From: Polaribacter irgensii 23-P | GTDB taxonomy: Bacteria > Bacteroidota > Bacteroidia > Flavobacteriales > Flavobacteriaceae | Assembly: GCF_000153225.1 (NCBI RefSeq) | Contig: NZ_CH724148.1 | Coordinates: forward strand, 2,126,842 to 2,190,841 | Direction of reading: 5' to 3' | DNA: 64,000 nucleotides | The notes under the pieces: generated by a model | Told to the model about the DNA's origin: nothing | The model's database searches: none | The model's input: the letters and a program-made list of their open reading frames with translations, nothing else | In this document: piece after piece, positions 1 to 8,917 of the stretch | Position numbering within the stretch: the first letter of the stretch is position 1 | Layout: each line of letters begins with the position of its first letter | Position numbers and translations under genes: made by a program

Positions 1-50
1 ACTGGTGTTATGCCATTAAATTTCAATAAAAAATAACACAATACAAAAAT

Positions 51-2639
51 ATGAAAAATTATAGTACCAATCTGTGTTTCTCACAGGTCTTAAAATTAGC
101 AGTAATTATGCTAATAAGTCTAAATTTCAATACCGTATTTGCTCAAGATTCGATTTTAGAGAAAGAAATCTCCATTACCTTTAACAATCAAAATTTAGAA
201 TCAGCTTTAAGTAAAATAGAAAAAGTTACAGGCTATTCTTTTTCTTATGAGCCAGATGCCGTAAAGAAAAATATTAACATTAATAAAAGCTATACGAACG
301 CTACACTTCGGGAGGTTTTAAATAAAACTTTGGTAAAATATCAAATTTATTATAAAGTATTAGGGACTAGTATTTTAATACAGCGGAGTGCCGAAAAAGG
401 ACAGGTTTCAGGGAAAATAACAACGAATGATGGCAAGCCTGCTTCATTTGTATCGCTACTCTTGGAAGATACAAAATTTGGTATATCAGCAGATGAAAAT
501 GGGTATTATAGTTTTTCTGCACCCGAGGGAGAATATACCCTTTTAACAAGTTCTATTGGTTTCGAAAAGCGAAAAAAAAATATCAGCATCGTTGCCAACA
601 AGAATACACAAGTTCATTTTGTTTTAAATGAAACGAGTAAAGCTTTACAAGAAGTAATTGTAAATGGTAACCGAAAACGAGTATATGCTGATAAACAAGC
701 AGACTATGTAGCTCGTATGCCCCTAAAAAACATAGAAAACCCACAAGTATATAATGTAGTAACGAATGAATTACTAAACGAACAAATAGTAGTAGACGTA
801 AATGATGCATTTAGAAATACTGTGGGAGCAGTGCCTGTTACTTTTTCTTCAGGAGGAATCGGTATTACATTCAGAGGATTTGGAACTGGAATCAATGCTA
901 GAAATGGTATGGAAACGGTCTCAGGTCGTTCATCTGTTGACTTAGCGAATGTAGAACGTATTGAAGTATTAAAAGGGCCTTCAGGAACTTTATTCGGCTC
1001 TTCGGCATCCTCTTATGGAGGTGTCGTAAACTTAGTTACGAAAAAACCGCAGGAAACAAAAAAAACAGAAGTGTCTTACACCACAGGTAGTTTTGGATTA
1101 AACCGACTTACTGCGGATATTAACACACCACTAACAGAAGACAATAAAGTATTATTTAGGCTAAATGCAGCTGTAACCAAGCAAAAAAGCTTTTTAAATT
1201 ATGGTTTTAACGACTCTTATTTAATAGCACCAAGTCTCGTCTATAAAGCTACAGATAAATTAACATTTACAGTAGATGCCGAACTATATAAAGCGAACAA
1301 CACCCGTCCAGAATTTCGTCGTTATGATGCGAACTCAGGAATTACAAATCCTAATGATGTGCAATTCGATTATGAAACCGCTTTATTTAACGAAGATCTT
1401 GATGCTGAAACAACAGCATCAAAAGCTTTTGTTCAGGCAGAATATCAACTTTCAGAAAACTGGAAATCTACGACCTTATTTTCTTTTGTTGGGGAAGATG
1501 TAGATCGTAGTTATCAATATTACACGACTTGGAAATCTCCAACTGAAGTCAGCCGAAGAGTAGGATTGTATGGACCGATTTATAATAATTACACCAATAT
1601 TCAAGAAAACATCAATGGTAAATTCAATACAGGAAATTTAAAGCACAATATCTTAATCGGGGCAAATTATCGCACTACTACGGCTCAATTCTCTTATGGT
1701 TTTACCGGTTTTTTTGATACTATTGATGTGACTACAGATTTTGATGTAATTCGTAAAAGTGATGTGGATCCAGTGCTATCTGAAAACACATATTTGGTTT
1801 CAAATCAACAAACATTTAGTGCTTATGTTTCCGATGTAATTGATTTTACAGAAAAATTTTCTGCAATGTTTAGTTTGCGTTTAGATAATTATAATCGTGA
1901 AATAATAGGAGATAGAGAGGGTTACAAACAAACATCGTTATCGCCAAAGTTAGGCTTGATTTATCAAGTTGTTGAGAATCAATTGTCTGTGTTTGGTAAT
2001 TATATGAATGGTTTTAATAACAATTCACCTGTAACGCAACCAGACGGTTCTCAATTAGTTTTAGATCCTGAATATGCGAACCAGTATGAAGGAGGTATAA
2101 AAGTAGAAGCTTTTGATAAAAAATTAAGTACTACTCTAAGTTATTATAATATTGCTATCGATAATGCCACAAGGTACGATGCTAATAATTTCGCTACACA
2201 AGATGGTAAGCAAGTAAGTAAGGGAATAGACTTTGAGTTCATTGCAAATCCTGTAGCAGGGTTAAATGTTGTTTTTGGTTATGCATACAATGACAACCGT
2301 ATTGTCAGGGCTCAAGACGCAAGCATAGAAGGTAATAAAGCTTCAGGATCTCCTGAAAATGTTATCAATTATTGGGTTTCTTACAAATTTCAAAAAAAAT
2401 TACACGGTTTAGGTGTTGGTGTTGGTGGCAATTTTGTGGATCAACTTTATAGGTCAAGTGATAATGTATTCTATGTTCCAGAATATACTTTGCTTAATAG
2501 CACTATTTTTTATGAACAATCAACATGGAGGTTTGGTATAAAATTTAATAATATCACCAACCAAAAGTACTGGGATAGTTCTGCAGTAGCAGCTCAAAAT
2601 CCTCGTAATTTTACTGCAAACTTAACCTTGAAATTTTAA
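51..2639 (+). CDS. TonB-dependent siderophore receptor with STN domain
   Basis: An 862-residue outer-membrane receptor, likely for a ferric siderophore. A signal peptide ends near AQ (about residue 32). An STN (secretin/TonB short N-terminal) domain covers about 40-108, a carboxypeptidase-regulatory-like domain about 116-195, and a plug about 220-340 with the usual GPSG and GGVVNLVTKKP stretches. The rest is a beta barrel ending in Phe. The STN domain is typical of FecA-like receptors that can signal to an anti-sigma factor, but no sigma/anti-sigma pair is visible here. The genes just downstream (DUF3325-like, DUF3649-like, PepSY) form the common siderophore-utilisation set, which supports iron as cargo. 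The exact substrate cannot be told. Confidence 0.9.
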   Translation: MKNYSTNLCFSQVLKLAVIMLISLNFNTVFAQDSILEKEISITFNNQNLESALSKIEKVTGYSFSYEPDAVKKNININKSYTNATLREVLNKTLVKYQIYYKVLGTSILIQRSAEKGQVSGKITTNDGKPASFVSLLLEDTKFGISADENGYYSFSAPEGEYTLLTSSIGFEKRKKNISIVANKNTQVHFVLNETSKALQEVIVNGNRKRVYADKQADYVARMPLKNIENPQVYNVVTNELLNEQIVVDVNDAFRNTVGAVPVTFSSGGIGITFRGFGTGINARNGMETVSGRSSVDLANVERIEVLKGPSGTLFGSSASSYGGVVNLVTKKPQETKKTEVSYTTGSFGLNRLTADINTPLTEDNKVLFRLNAAVTKQKSFLNYGFNDSYLIAPSLVYKATDKLTFTVDAELYKANNTRPEFRRYDANSGITNPNDVQFDYETALFNEDLDAETTASKAFVQAEYQLSENWKSTTLFSFVGEDVDRSYQYYTTWKSPTEVSRRVGLYGPIYNNYTNIQENINGKFNTGNLKHNILIGANYRTTTAQFSYGFTGFFDTIDVTTDFDVIRKSDVDPVLSENTYLVSNQQTFSAYVSDVIDFTEKFSAMFSLRLDNYNREIIGDREGYKQTSLSPKLGLIYQVVENQLSVFGNYMNGFNNNSPVTQPDGSQLVLDPEYANQYEGGIKVEAFDKKLSTTLSYYNIAIDNATRYDANNFATQDGKQVSKGIDFEFIANPVAGLNVVFGYAYNDNRIVRAQDASIEGNKASGSPENVINYWVSYKFQKKLHGLGVGVGGNFVDQLYRSSDNVFYVPEYTLLNSTIFYEQSTWRFGIKFNNITNQKYWDSSAVAAQNPRNFTANLTLKF

Positions 2640-2660
2640 CAATTTTATTTAGATTCTTAG

Positions 2661-2694
2661 ACGGTCTTTGCTATTTTGGTAAAGACCGTTTATT
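2661..2694 (+). terminator. Stem-loop after the TonB receptor gene
   Basis: An inverted repeat ACGGTCTTT / AAAGACCGT (2661-2669 and 2681-2689) is followed by a T-rich run. It lies 22 bases after the receptor stop and before the small membrane genes. It could terminate transcription partly, making the receptor more abundant than the downstream membrane proteins. Confidence 0.6.
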
Positions 2695-2713
2695 TTACAA
2701 ACCTTTTTTTAAT

Positions 2714-2992
2714 ATGCCAATACTTGCTTTTTTAATACTTTTTTTAGGTTTTTATGCATTGTATAACACTTCTAAAAAAGTTGTATTACAAAAAAACAAC
2801 CTCGTTTTATGGATACAAAAACATGTGCTGATTTCTAAAATTACAGGTATGTTCTGCCTTAGTATTTCGTTCTATTTATACCGAGTGCACTATGGGTTCC
2901 GTTCAGGTATATGCATAGCACTTGTGGCATTAATGGTTGTTGGCAGTTTGGTTGTTCTATTATTTCCGCTTTTTACCTCTAAAAAAAATTAA
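2714..2992 (+). CDS. Small membrane protein, DUF3325-like
   Basis: A 92-residue, three-helix membrane protein: hydrophobic stretches at about 1-17, 43-58 and 66-88. Size, layout and position between a siderophore receptor and PepSY/DUF3649 genes match DUF3325 proteins, which in proteobacteria lie in the same gene set. Family membership is inferred from pattern and context, not from a profile search. It is only 3 bases from the next gene, so they are probably co-translated. Its molecular role is unknown; presumably it helps ferric-siderophore reduction or export at the inner membrane. Confidence 0.6.
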   Translation: MPILAFLILFLGFYALYNTSKKVVLQKNNLVLWIQKHVLISKITGMFCLSISFYLYRVHYGFRSGICIALVALMVVGSLVVLLFPLFTSKKN

Positions 2993-2995
2993 AAT

Positions 2996-3271
2996 ATGCC
3001 AGCAAATCCTAAATATCTTGAAAAATCTAATTGGCAACGTTTTGCAAAGATAACGGCAGGCATACTCGGTGGTTATGCTATCTCCCTTTTAGCACACGCT
3101 TGTTTCTTGCGTTGGTTTGATAAAGAGGCCGTTATGGAAACAGCAACATTTACACTTTTTATCGTTTGGACAACACTGTTGTTACTTCCTTTTTTCTTTA
3201 AAAATGGATGGACGTGTTGGTTGCTTTATTTAGGAGTATCTCTACTATTACTATCGGTATTATATCTTTAA
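2996..3271 (+). CDS. Small membrane protein, DUF3649-like (iron uptake)
   Basis: A 91-residue protein with a short polar N-terminus containing an aromatic-basic NWQRFAKI segment, then three membrane helices (about 18-37, 47-63, 71-90). The motif GGYAISLLAHA after the first basic stretch resembles DUF3649 'iron uptake' proteins that accompany PepSY proteins. It lies 3 bases after the DUF3325-like gene and 4 bases before the PepSY gene, a tight operon. Assignment rests on shape and synteny. No catalytic residues are evident. Confidence 0.6.
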   Translation: MPANPKYLEKSNWQRFAKITAGILGGYAISLLAHACFLRWFDKEAVMETATFTLFIVWTTLLLLPFFFKNGWTCWLLYLGVSLLLLSVLYL

Positions 3272-3275
3272 GTAC

Positions 3276-4862
3276 ATGGATAAATTAAATTTCAATCGTT
3301 TTTTTCGTTTGCATACCGTAACGGGTATTGTTATCAGCGTTGCGCTCTATATCATTTTTTTTGCAGGGGCTTTTACCTTGTTCCGAACCGAAATTAAAGC
3401 CTGGGAAAATGAAGAAACGATCGCAGAAACCACAGCTACAAATGAATTCGGTGTAATGGATATTAATCTAGATCTAATCTTAAGAAAATTAGATAGTACA
3501 GGCTATTCCGTTTATGAAAGGGATTTTTATATTCGTAAAGAAAATGCAACTAGTTTATATGCGCTATTTTTTGAATCGAAAGATAGTTTGGCCATTAATG
3601 GGGGTGCTAAAGAGTTATTAATAACGCAAGACTTTAATAAAAGCACATTTTCCATTAAAGAGATACACGAAAAATACAACCTAGATCGTTTGTTTTATTT
3701 ATTACACTTTTTTTTCCAATTAGGTGGTTTACCTGGTTATTACTTAGCAGGTTTTGTTTCCTTTTTCTTTTTGTTTGCGATCGTCACCGGAGTAATAGTA
3801 CATTGGAAAAAGATGGTCTCTAACTTTTATGTGTTTCGTCCGTTCGCAAAATTAAAAACCATTTGGACAGATGCACATACCGTATTAGGCATGATAGGAT
3901 TGCCCTTTCAATTTATGTATGCCTTAACAGGAGCTATGTTTTGTTTGGGTTTATTGATAAAACCGCTGGGAAATATGCTTCCTGAAAGTATTACAGATAA
4001 GAATACAATAGAAATTATTAATAATAAGGTTAGGTATACCAACCCTGAGTTTACAAATTCAGTGCAATTGATACATCCTTTTTTAGACAGTTTAAAAACC
4101 TCTTGGAAAGATTTTCAAACAAAAAGTATTCGCGTTGCTCGTTATGGGAATCAAAATAGTAGTATTACTGTTTCTGGAGTTGTTGATAAAGAAAAGCAGT
4201 TTTACTACAATGCACAAATTTCGTATGATTTTGCGACTGATAAAATCACCTCAATAGCAGACCCAAATAATTTAAGTTATACCAAATCAGTGTACGAAGT
4301 TGCAGGAAATCTCCACCATGCAGAATTTGGTAATGTAGGTGTTTGGACTCATTATTTTTTAAAAATTATTTACTTTATACTTTCTTTAATTACCTGTTTT
4401 GTAATTATAACCGGCGTATTGATTTGGCTAACAGCAAGAGATAAAAAGAATGCTCAAGAAAAACAGAGGCGTTTTAATGAGCAGGTAGGTGTTATTTATT
4501 TAGCTATATCGTTAACGCTGTTTCCTATTACAGCATTGGCTTTTACTGTATCTAAATTAATTCCCGAAAATTTTAACCTCGAACGAAAACTAATTTTGAA
4601 TTGGGTGTTTTTTGGAGGTTGGCTTTTATCAGCGCTCTTCTTTTGGTTTAAAAAAGATAATTATTTCACGAATAAATACACCTTATTATTAGGCGGTGTT
4701 TTAGGTTTATGTATTCCTTTGGTTAATGGATTTTTGTCAGGTAACTGGATTTGGAGAACTTTTTTAAATGAAAATTATGGTATTTTTGTTTTTGATGTAT
4801 TGTGGTTGGGTATTGGAACACTAAGTGTATTTGCTGTATTTAGGTTAAGGAAAAAGAATTGA
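3276..4862 (+). CDS. PepSY-associated TM protein (siderophore reductase-like)
   Basis: A 528-residue inner-membrane protein. The N-terminus has the classic PepSY_TM start: an Arg-Leu-His segment followed by a helix (about 14-36). A periplasmic PepSY-like part follows (about 40-145), then paired helices near 160-185 and 205-230, a second periplasmic part (about 240-350) and C-terminal helices to 525. Conserved histidines (HFFF near 144, HWKK near 178, DAHTVLG near 200, NLHHAEFG near 345) fit haem-binding or iron-reducing members such as FoxB and XusC. It closes the four-gene siderophore operon. Probable role: reductive release of iron from siderophore in the periplasm. Confidence 0.85.
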   Translation: MDKLNFNRFFRLHTVTGIVISVALYIIFFAGAFTLFRTEIKAWENEETIAETTATNEFGVMDINLDLILRKLDSTGYSVYERDFYIRKENATSLYALFFESKDSLAINGGAKELLITQDFNKSTFSIKEIHEKYNLDRLFYLLHFFFQLGGLPGYYLAGFVSFFFLFAIVTGVIVHWKKMVSNFYVFRPFAKLKTIWTDAHTVLGMIGLPFQFMYALTGAMFCLGLLIKPLGNMLPESITDKNTIEIINNKVRYTNPEFTNSVQLIHPFLDSLKTSWKDFQTKSIRVARYGNQNSSITVSGVVDKEKQFYYNAQISYDFATDKITSIADPNNLSYTKSVYEVAGNLHHAEFGNVGVWTHYFLKIIYFILSLITCFVIITGVLIWLTARDKKNAQEKQRRFNEQVGVIYLAISLTLFPITALAFTVSKLIPENFNLERKLILNWVFFGGWLLSALFFWFKKDNYFTNKYTLLLGGVLGLCIPLVNGFLSGNWIWRTFLNENYGIFVFDVLWLGIGTLSVFAVFRLRKKN

Positions 4863-5297
4863 GTTCTAAATAGCCAAACGATACGCATTCAAAAAATAAT
4901 TATTACGAATTGTTAGATGACTATAAGTTTAAGAATATTTGATTTGAATTCTTAAAACATCAATATTATTCATGAGAATTTGCTTTTTTTTTTTGATAAA
5001 AAGCAATTGCAAAAGAACTCTAAATTTAGCACTTTAAAAGAGGTACACAGTAACAACTCTTCCCAAACCACATAAACAGAAAAGATATATTTTTAAATCA
5101 CTTATTATTAACACATAAACTGTAAATATGAATTTGCTTTGCAATAAATATCGAACTACTTTATTATGACATTTTTATAAAACTATTTGAAATCGGTGTA
5201 TTATATTTTTGTCCTCTTTTATGAAATCTTTTTTTATGCTGGTTTTCGCATAACTTTATAAATTTTACACACAAAACATTGGTTTCTATTTCAATAA

Positions 5298-5462
5298 TTA
5301 TGTGTGCAATGCCTTTCGTATGTATTCTTTGTTTATCACAATGTCTCGGAATAAAACAGGAGAAAACTTTGTGTATTTTGATGTCATAAAAGCATCTAAA
5401 CTATGAGATAGGGTAGAAGCGGTAACATCGAATGCGTTCCGTAAATAAGGTATAATTTTTGT
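5298..5462 (-). pseudogene. Coding remnant, unknown family
   Basis: On the minus strand about 54 codons are open between a stop at 5463-5465 and a stop at 5298-5300. The translation has ordinary protein composition, including LSHSLDAFM and FRDIVINKEYIRKAL, and no start codon at its head. Together with the neighbouring remnants it looks like the tail of a dead gene. I do not recognise the family. The reading could still be chance in AT-rich DNA. Confidence 0.3.
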
Positions 5463-5475
5463 TTAGGCCACATAA

Positions 5476-5517
5476 AGTGTCGGCAACCAGTTATTAATTA
5501 TAGACGGTTTCATGTGT
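5476..5517 (-). repeat. Half copy of the attC-like repeat
   Basis: The sequence CAACCAGTTATTAATTATAG matches, with few changes, the right half of the approximately 125-bp repeat at 19868-19996 (AACCAGCAATTAATTATACA). The copy ends where similarity to the photolyase-related gene begins, so the repeat end and the gene truncation coincide. Confidence 0.45.
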
Positions 5518-5518
5518 A

Positions 5519-5940
5519 GTATTTTTATCACTTTTAAAAAACTTGCATGTCTTCTTTACCATTAAGGCATGATGGTGAATTAAATACTGTGCTTTCAATA
5601 GTATTGTAAATACTTCCTATCTCGATTCATTTCCGAAGTCAATGACCTAAAGGGTCTGAAAGGTTAAAATTAGTGACACTTCTTGATTTTAAAAATGGAA
5701 TTAATCTCGAATATCTGAGACGTCCGCTAGGGATTCTATACACATCACTTTGACCCTTCTAGAAGCCAAATAAACTTCATAATGTTGCATTGCCGTGCTA
5801 TGATATGCAATTTTCTGTTTATAAAACTTAAGTTGTTTAAAGAACAGAAATTATCCAATAACTTATTTAGGAAAACCATTTACTAAAAGAAGAGATGATT
5901 CAAAAAGTTGATTTGGCAAAATTGAGTTTACTATTTATAT
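5519..5940 (-). pseudogene. Truncated copy of the photolyase-related gene (N-terminal part)
   Basis: Minus-strand sequence aligns almost base by base to the first about 147 codons of the intact gene at 9613-11094 (10653-11094 there). The start codon is ATA instead of ATG, the next codon is a stop, and further stops and indels follow. Short runs remain readable, for example PNQLFESS and LVNGFP. The 3' two thirds of the gene are missing, and an attC-like half repeat sits at the breakpoint. This is a degraded paralogue, not a functional gene. Confidence 0.8.
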
Positions 5941-6080
5941 TTTATTTTTTAACAACTTTTACTTCAGTGTTTTACGTCTTCAATTCTTTTTAAATTTTAT
6001 GCTGTGCAAAAGGTCTTCCGCAAGCTGCACCTACTTTTTGTTAAAATGGAAGTTCCCCTTGCGCTGATTTTAAGAACTTT

Positions 6081-6785
6081 TTAGGAGATCTTTTTTTTTG
6101 ATATCCAATTCTTAACGTCTGCAATGAAATATTGCAAAATTTTATCATAGTGGTCGGCATCATCTTGAAAATCATAGGTTTTCCAATCGAGCCAAAACTC
6201 AGACAATAAGAAATACAGTCTTTTATCTAATTTTTGAAAAGCGATGAAGTATTTATGATAATTAAAGGATACATTATTACAGGACTTCATTGCTAAGAAT
6301 GTGCCTATAAAAAACTCTAAAGCTTCTCGGTCATAAACCCCTTTATTTTCATATCGCTCCAAGAGCATATCCAACATTTTTTTATTCATTTTAGGACTGT
6401 TAAAATCATCAGTGAATGATTGATTTTTATACCCCATTTTTAAAAATATAGGAAGTACTAATTCATTTTCAAGGCAATTAATTATATGTTCTTTTAAACC
6501 ATTAGAAAAAAGAGTATCAATTCTCTCAGAGTTTTTCAAGGCATTGTCAAAATCTTCGGCGATGGTTACATTTTTGGACTTCAAGTAGAGTTGAAGTAAT
6601 TCGCGTGTAAAAGAAATTGAACTCAATTCCTTTTCATTAATGTATATGAGGGCAATATTATCCGAAACTTTCGACCTATAAAGTTCTTCTGGACTTGCAA
6701 TTAATTCAATTTCGTATATCTCACTCAATTCATTCCATAAATCAATGTTCTTGTCATCAATTAAAATACTCAGGTGTTCTTTCAT
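6081..6785 (-). CDS. Hypothetical protein, 234 aa
   Basis: An uninterrupted 234-codon frame with natural composition: charged, cytosolic, no signal peptide or membrane helix. The first about 60 residues look like an alpha/beta fold (ILIDDKNIDLW, IALIYINEKEL). The rest is mostly helical with many aromatic residues (FWLDWKTYDF near the C-terminus). I do not recognise a family or catalytic motif. It stands alone between decayed sequence on both sides, on the same strand as the remnants. It could be an accessory gene acquired with them, for example an immunity or cassette protein, but nothing in the sequence proves that. Confidence 0.65.
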   Translation of the reverse strand: MKEHLSILIDDKNIDLWNELSEIYEIELIASPEELYRSKVSDNIALIYINEKELSSISFTRELLQLYLKSKNVTIAEDFDNALKNSERIDTLFSNGLKEHIINCLENELVLPIFLKMGYKNQSFTDDFNSPKMNKKMLDMLLERYENKGVYDREALEFFIGTFLAMKSCNNVSFNYHKYFIAFQKLDKRLYFLLSEFWLDWKTYDFQDDADHYDKILQYFIADVKNWISKKKIS

Positions 6786-7405
6786 TTATTAAAAATGTTT
6801 TTTACTTACGACGAACTGCTAGTATTCGAGTTATAAAATATTTAGATTCCAAATTTAGTTAATAAAATCCGATATGACTTTTGTAGGGATGCTAAAATTA
6901 GAGTTTGTTCCTGCAGATTATTATCCGTTGTTTTTTTACCTGCATGCATCACCTTGCTCTCGTTCTTTTGATCTTCCATTGAAAGCAAGTCATGTAACAG
7001 TACCTACCTTTGAAACTCGTTTGAAAAATATTGTAAGTTATTGGTTGCATTGAATATTAGGTTGATACGCGAAATTTGTAACCACAGTTTGTTGGTTATA
7101 CTAGCTTTTTTTCAAGAATAGGACCTTTCTTAAATTTTTGAGGATCCATGCTAATTTTGCACCCGCAGGTATGCTCAGCAATAGCAGTTTTAAATACCCT
7201 GCACCAAACAACGTTTTGCGATCGTAAAAACAGGTTTTTTTTAAGAGGAGCAAAACGTTTCCGTTTTATTAAAATAGGCAGTGTTTAAATTAAAAATAAA
7301 AGTTTAAAAAATGAAATAGTACTATTTTAAGCTTAGAAAAATAGGGTACTAATTTAATGAAGAAAAGAATTTTTTTTTAGTTCAATTCTTTGCCAGAAGT
7401 TGTTT
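6786..7405. other. Intergenic region, small open frames only
   Basis: About 620 bases without a convincing gene. A 45-codon minus-strand frame with an ATG runs from 6979 to 6842 directly upstream of the 234-aa gene. A second minus-strand stretch ending near 7098 is open for about 54 codons without a clear start and contains a CGC motif. Either may be a remnant. The stretch near 6853-6890 weakly resembles the loop part of the attC-like repeats. A GTAACCA/TGGTTAT inverted repeat lies near 7079-7101. Confidence 0.35.
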
Positions 7406-8767
7406 TTAATCATTGTGGTATTTAGAATCGACAGGCTTAATAAATAAATTACACAGGAGTCCTATAAATAACAAACCAGCCATTAAGTACATGGTTAAGT
7501 TATAGACATCGGCACTTGGTACGTTCAAAACTTCCATTTGATATTCTCTTAAGTAATTTATGGTTATCGGCCCAATAATAGCTGCCATGCTCCAAGCTAA
7601 TAACAATTTTCCATGAATCGCTCCAATTTGTTTGGTGCCAAACAGATCTCTTAAATAAGCTGGTATGGTAGCAAAACCGCCACCATACATACTAATAATG
7701 ATAGAAAAGGCTACCGTAAATAAGAACATACTGCCTATTTGAACCGTAAATGGAATCAATATGTACAAGAAGATACCCAAAATAAAGAAGATGGAATAGG
7801 TGGTTTTGCGACCTAAATAATCGCTTAATGTAGACCATACAATTCGACCTATCATGTTAAATAAACTAAGTAATCCAACAAAAATAGCAGCATCTATCGC
7901 CGTTACTGCTTCCGTAGCTCCCTTATTTTCTGAGCTAAACATTTCTTGTATCATGACACTGGCTTGACTTAAAACACCAATTCCTGCGCTTACATTTAAT
8001 CCCAATACCATAAAAAGCAACCAAAATTGTGGTGTTTTCACCGCTGTATCTACCAAAACATTTTGTGTTGTAATTAATTTACTCTTCCTGGCGGTAGTGG
8101 GGTCGAATCCTTCAGGCTTCCAACCTTCACGAGGGATTTTTATAATTAAAGAGCCAAACAGCATCATTACCAAATAAAGTAAACCCAAAGTTAAAAAGGT
8201 TTCTGATACTCCCGTTGAGGTTTCGGTTCCATAAAGCGCAATTAGATAGACGCTTAAAGGAGAGGCAATCATCGCCCCACCACCAAAACCCATAATAGCC
8301 ATTCCGATAGCCATACCAGGGCGATCTGGAAACCATTTCATTAAGGTGCTTACTGGTGAGATATATCCCAACCCCAAACCAATTCCTCCCAATACCCCAG
8401 AACCTAAATAGAGCATCCAAAGTTCATGAATATAAATACCTAAAGAAGAGAGTAAGAAGCCGCTACTAAAAAAGATTGCTGCAAAAAACATTGTCTTTCT
8501 TGGCCCCACCTTTTCTACCCATTTTCCTAAAACGGCCGTAGAAGCCCCTAAGAAGAAAATAGCAAGCGTAAAAATCCAACCCAATTCAGAAAGTGTCCAA
8601 TCTTCTGGCAGTTGTTCTGTGATGCCAATAATTTTAGTGAGTGGTTTATTAAAAACACTAAAGGCATAAATTTGGCCGATACATAAATGAATACTTAAGG
8701 CAGCAATTGGCGCAAACCAACGCTTGTAATTGCTTTTTGCGATACTGTTCTCTTTGTTTAAATACAA
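7406..8767 (-). CDS. MFS transporter, OFA (oxalate/formate antiporter-like) family
   Basis: A 453-residue carrier with 12 predicted membrane helices. The N-terminus (RWFAPIAALSIHLCIGQIYAF) and the helix-4 region with GLGYISPVSTLMKWFPDRPGMA are hallmarks of the OFA/YhjX branch of the major facilitator superfamily. The central loop carries the family's usual basic and aromatic REGWKPEGFD stretch. Substrates of these carriers are small monocarboxylates such as oxalate, formate or pyruvate; the actual one here is unknown. The gene is monocistronic. A full-length attC-like repeat begins 24 bases upstream of its start, so it might once have been a cassette passenger, though such carriers are usually core genes. 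Confidence 0.85.
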   Translation of the reverse strand: MYLNKENSIAKSNYKRWFAPIAALSIHLCIGQIYAFSVFNKPLTKIIGITEQLPEDWTLSELGWIFTLAIFFLGASTAVLGKWVEKVGPRKTMFFAAIFFSSGFLLSSLGIYIHELWMLYLGSGVLGGIGLGLGYISPVSTLMKWFPDRPGMAIGMAIMGFGGGAMIASPLSVYLIALYGTETSTGVSETFLTLGLLYLVMMLFGSLIIKIPREGWKPEGFDPTTARKSKLITTQNVLVDTAVKTPQFWLLFMVLGLNVSAGIGVLSQASVMIQEMFSSENKGATEAVTAIDAAIFVGLLSLFNMIGRIVWSTLSDYLGRKTTYSIFFILGIFLYILIPFTVQIGSMFLFTVAFSIIISMYGGGFATIPAYLRDLFGTKQIGAIHGKLLLAWSMAAIIGPITINYLREYQMEVLNVPSADVYNLTMYLMAGLLFIGLLCNLFIKPVDSKYHND

Positions 8768-8790
8768 ATCAATAATTTTAAATATTTATA

Positions 8791-8917
8791 AGGTGTTTGT
8801 GTGCACTGAATTGCCTTTTTTTTCAATGCTAAATTTAGTGAATAAATACCTATCTGAAGTCCGCAATGACTTTCTAAATTCGCTAAAATCAACAATTACG
8901 TATGTATGGTGTTGCAG
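8791..8917 (-). repeat. attC-like repeat, isolated copy
   Basis: A degenerate but full-length copy of the repeat found three times at 19.9-23.1 kb. The plus strand shows GTGTTTGTGTGCACTGAATTG, then TTTAGTGAATAAATACC, then GAAGTCCGCAATGACTTTC and finally CAACAATTACGTATG with GGTGTTG. Element order and length (about 127 bases) match the other copies. It lies just upstream of the MFS gene. Confidence 0.55.

Larger units (their letters stand above)
4863..6080. other. Long decayed intergenic region with gene remnants
   Basis: There is no intact gene in about 1.2 kb. The left part (to about 5290) is very AT-rich and featureless to me. From 5298 to 5940 there are minus-strand coding remnants and half of an attC-like repeat, listed separately. 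Between 5941 and about 6065 the sequence still resembles the spacer at 11101-11220 in front of the intact photolyase-related gene, so the remnant kept its upstream flank. Confidence 0.6.
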
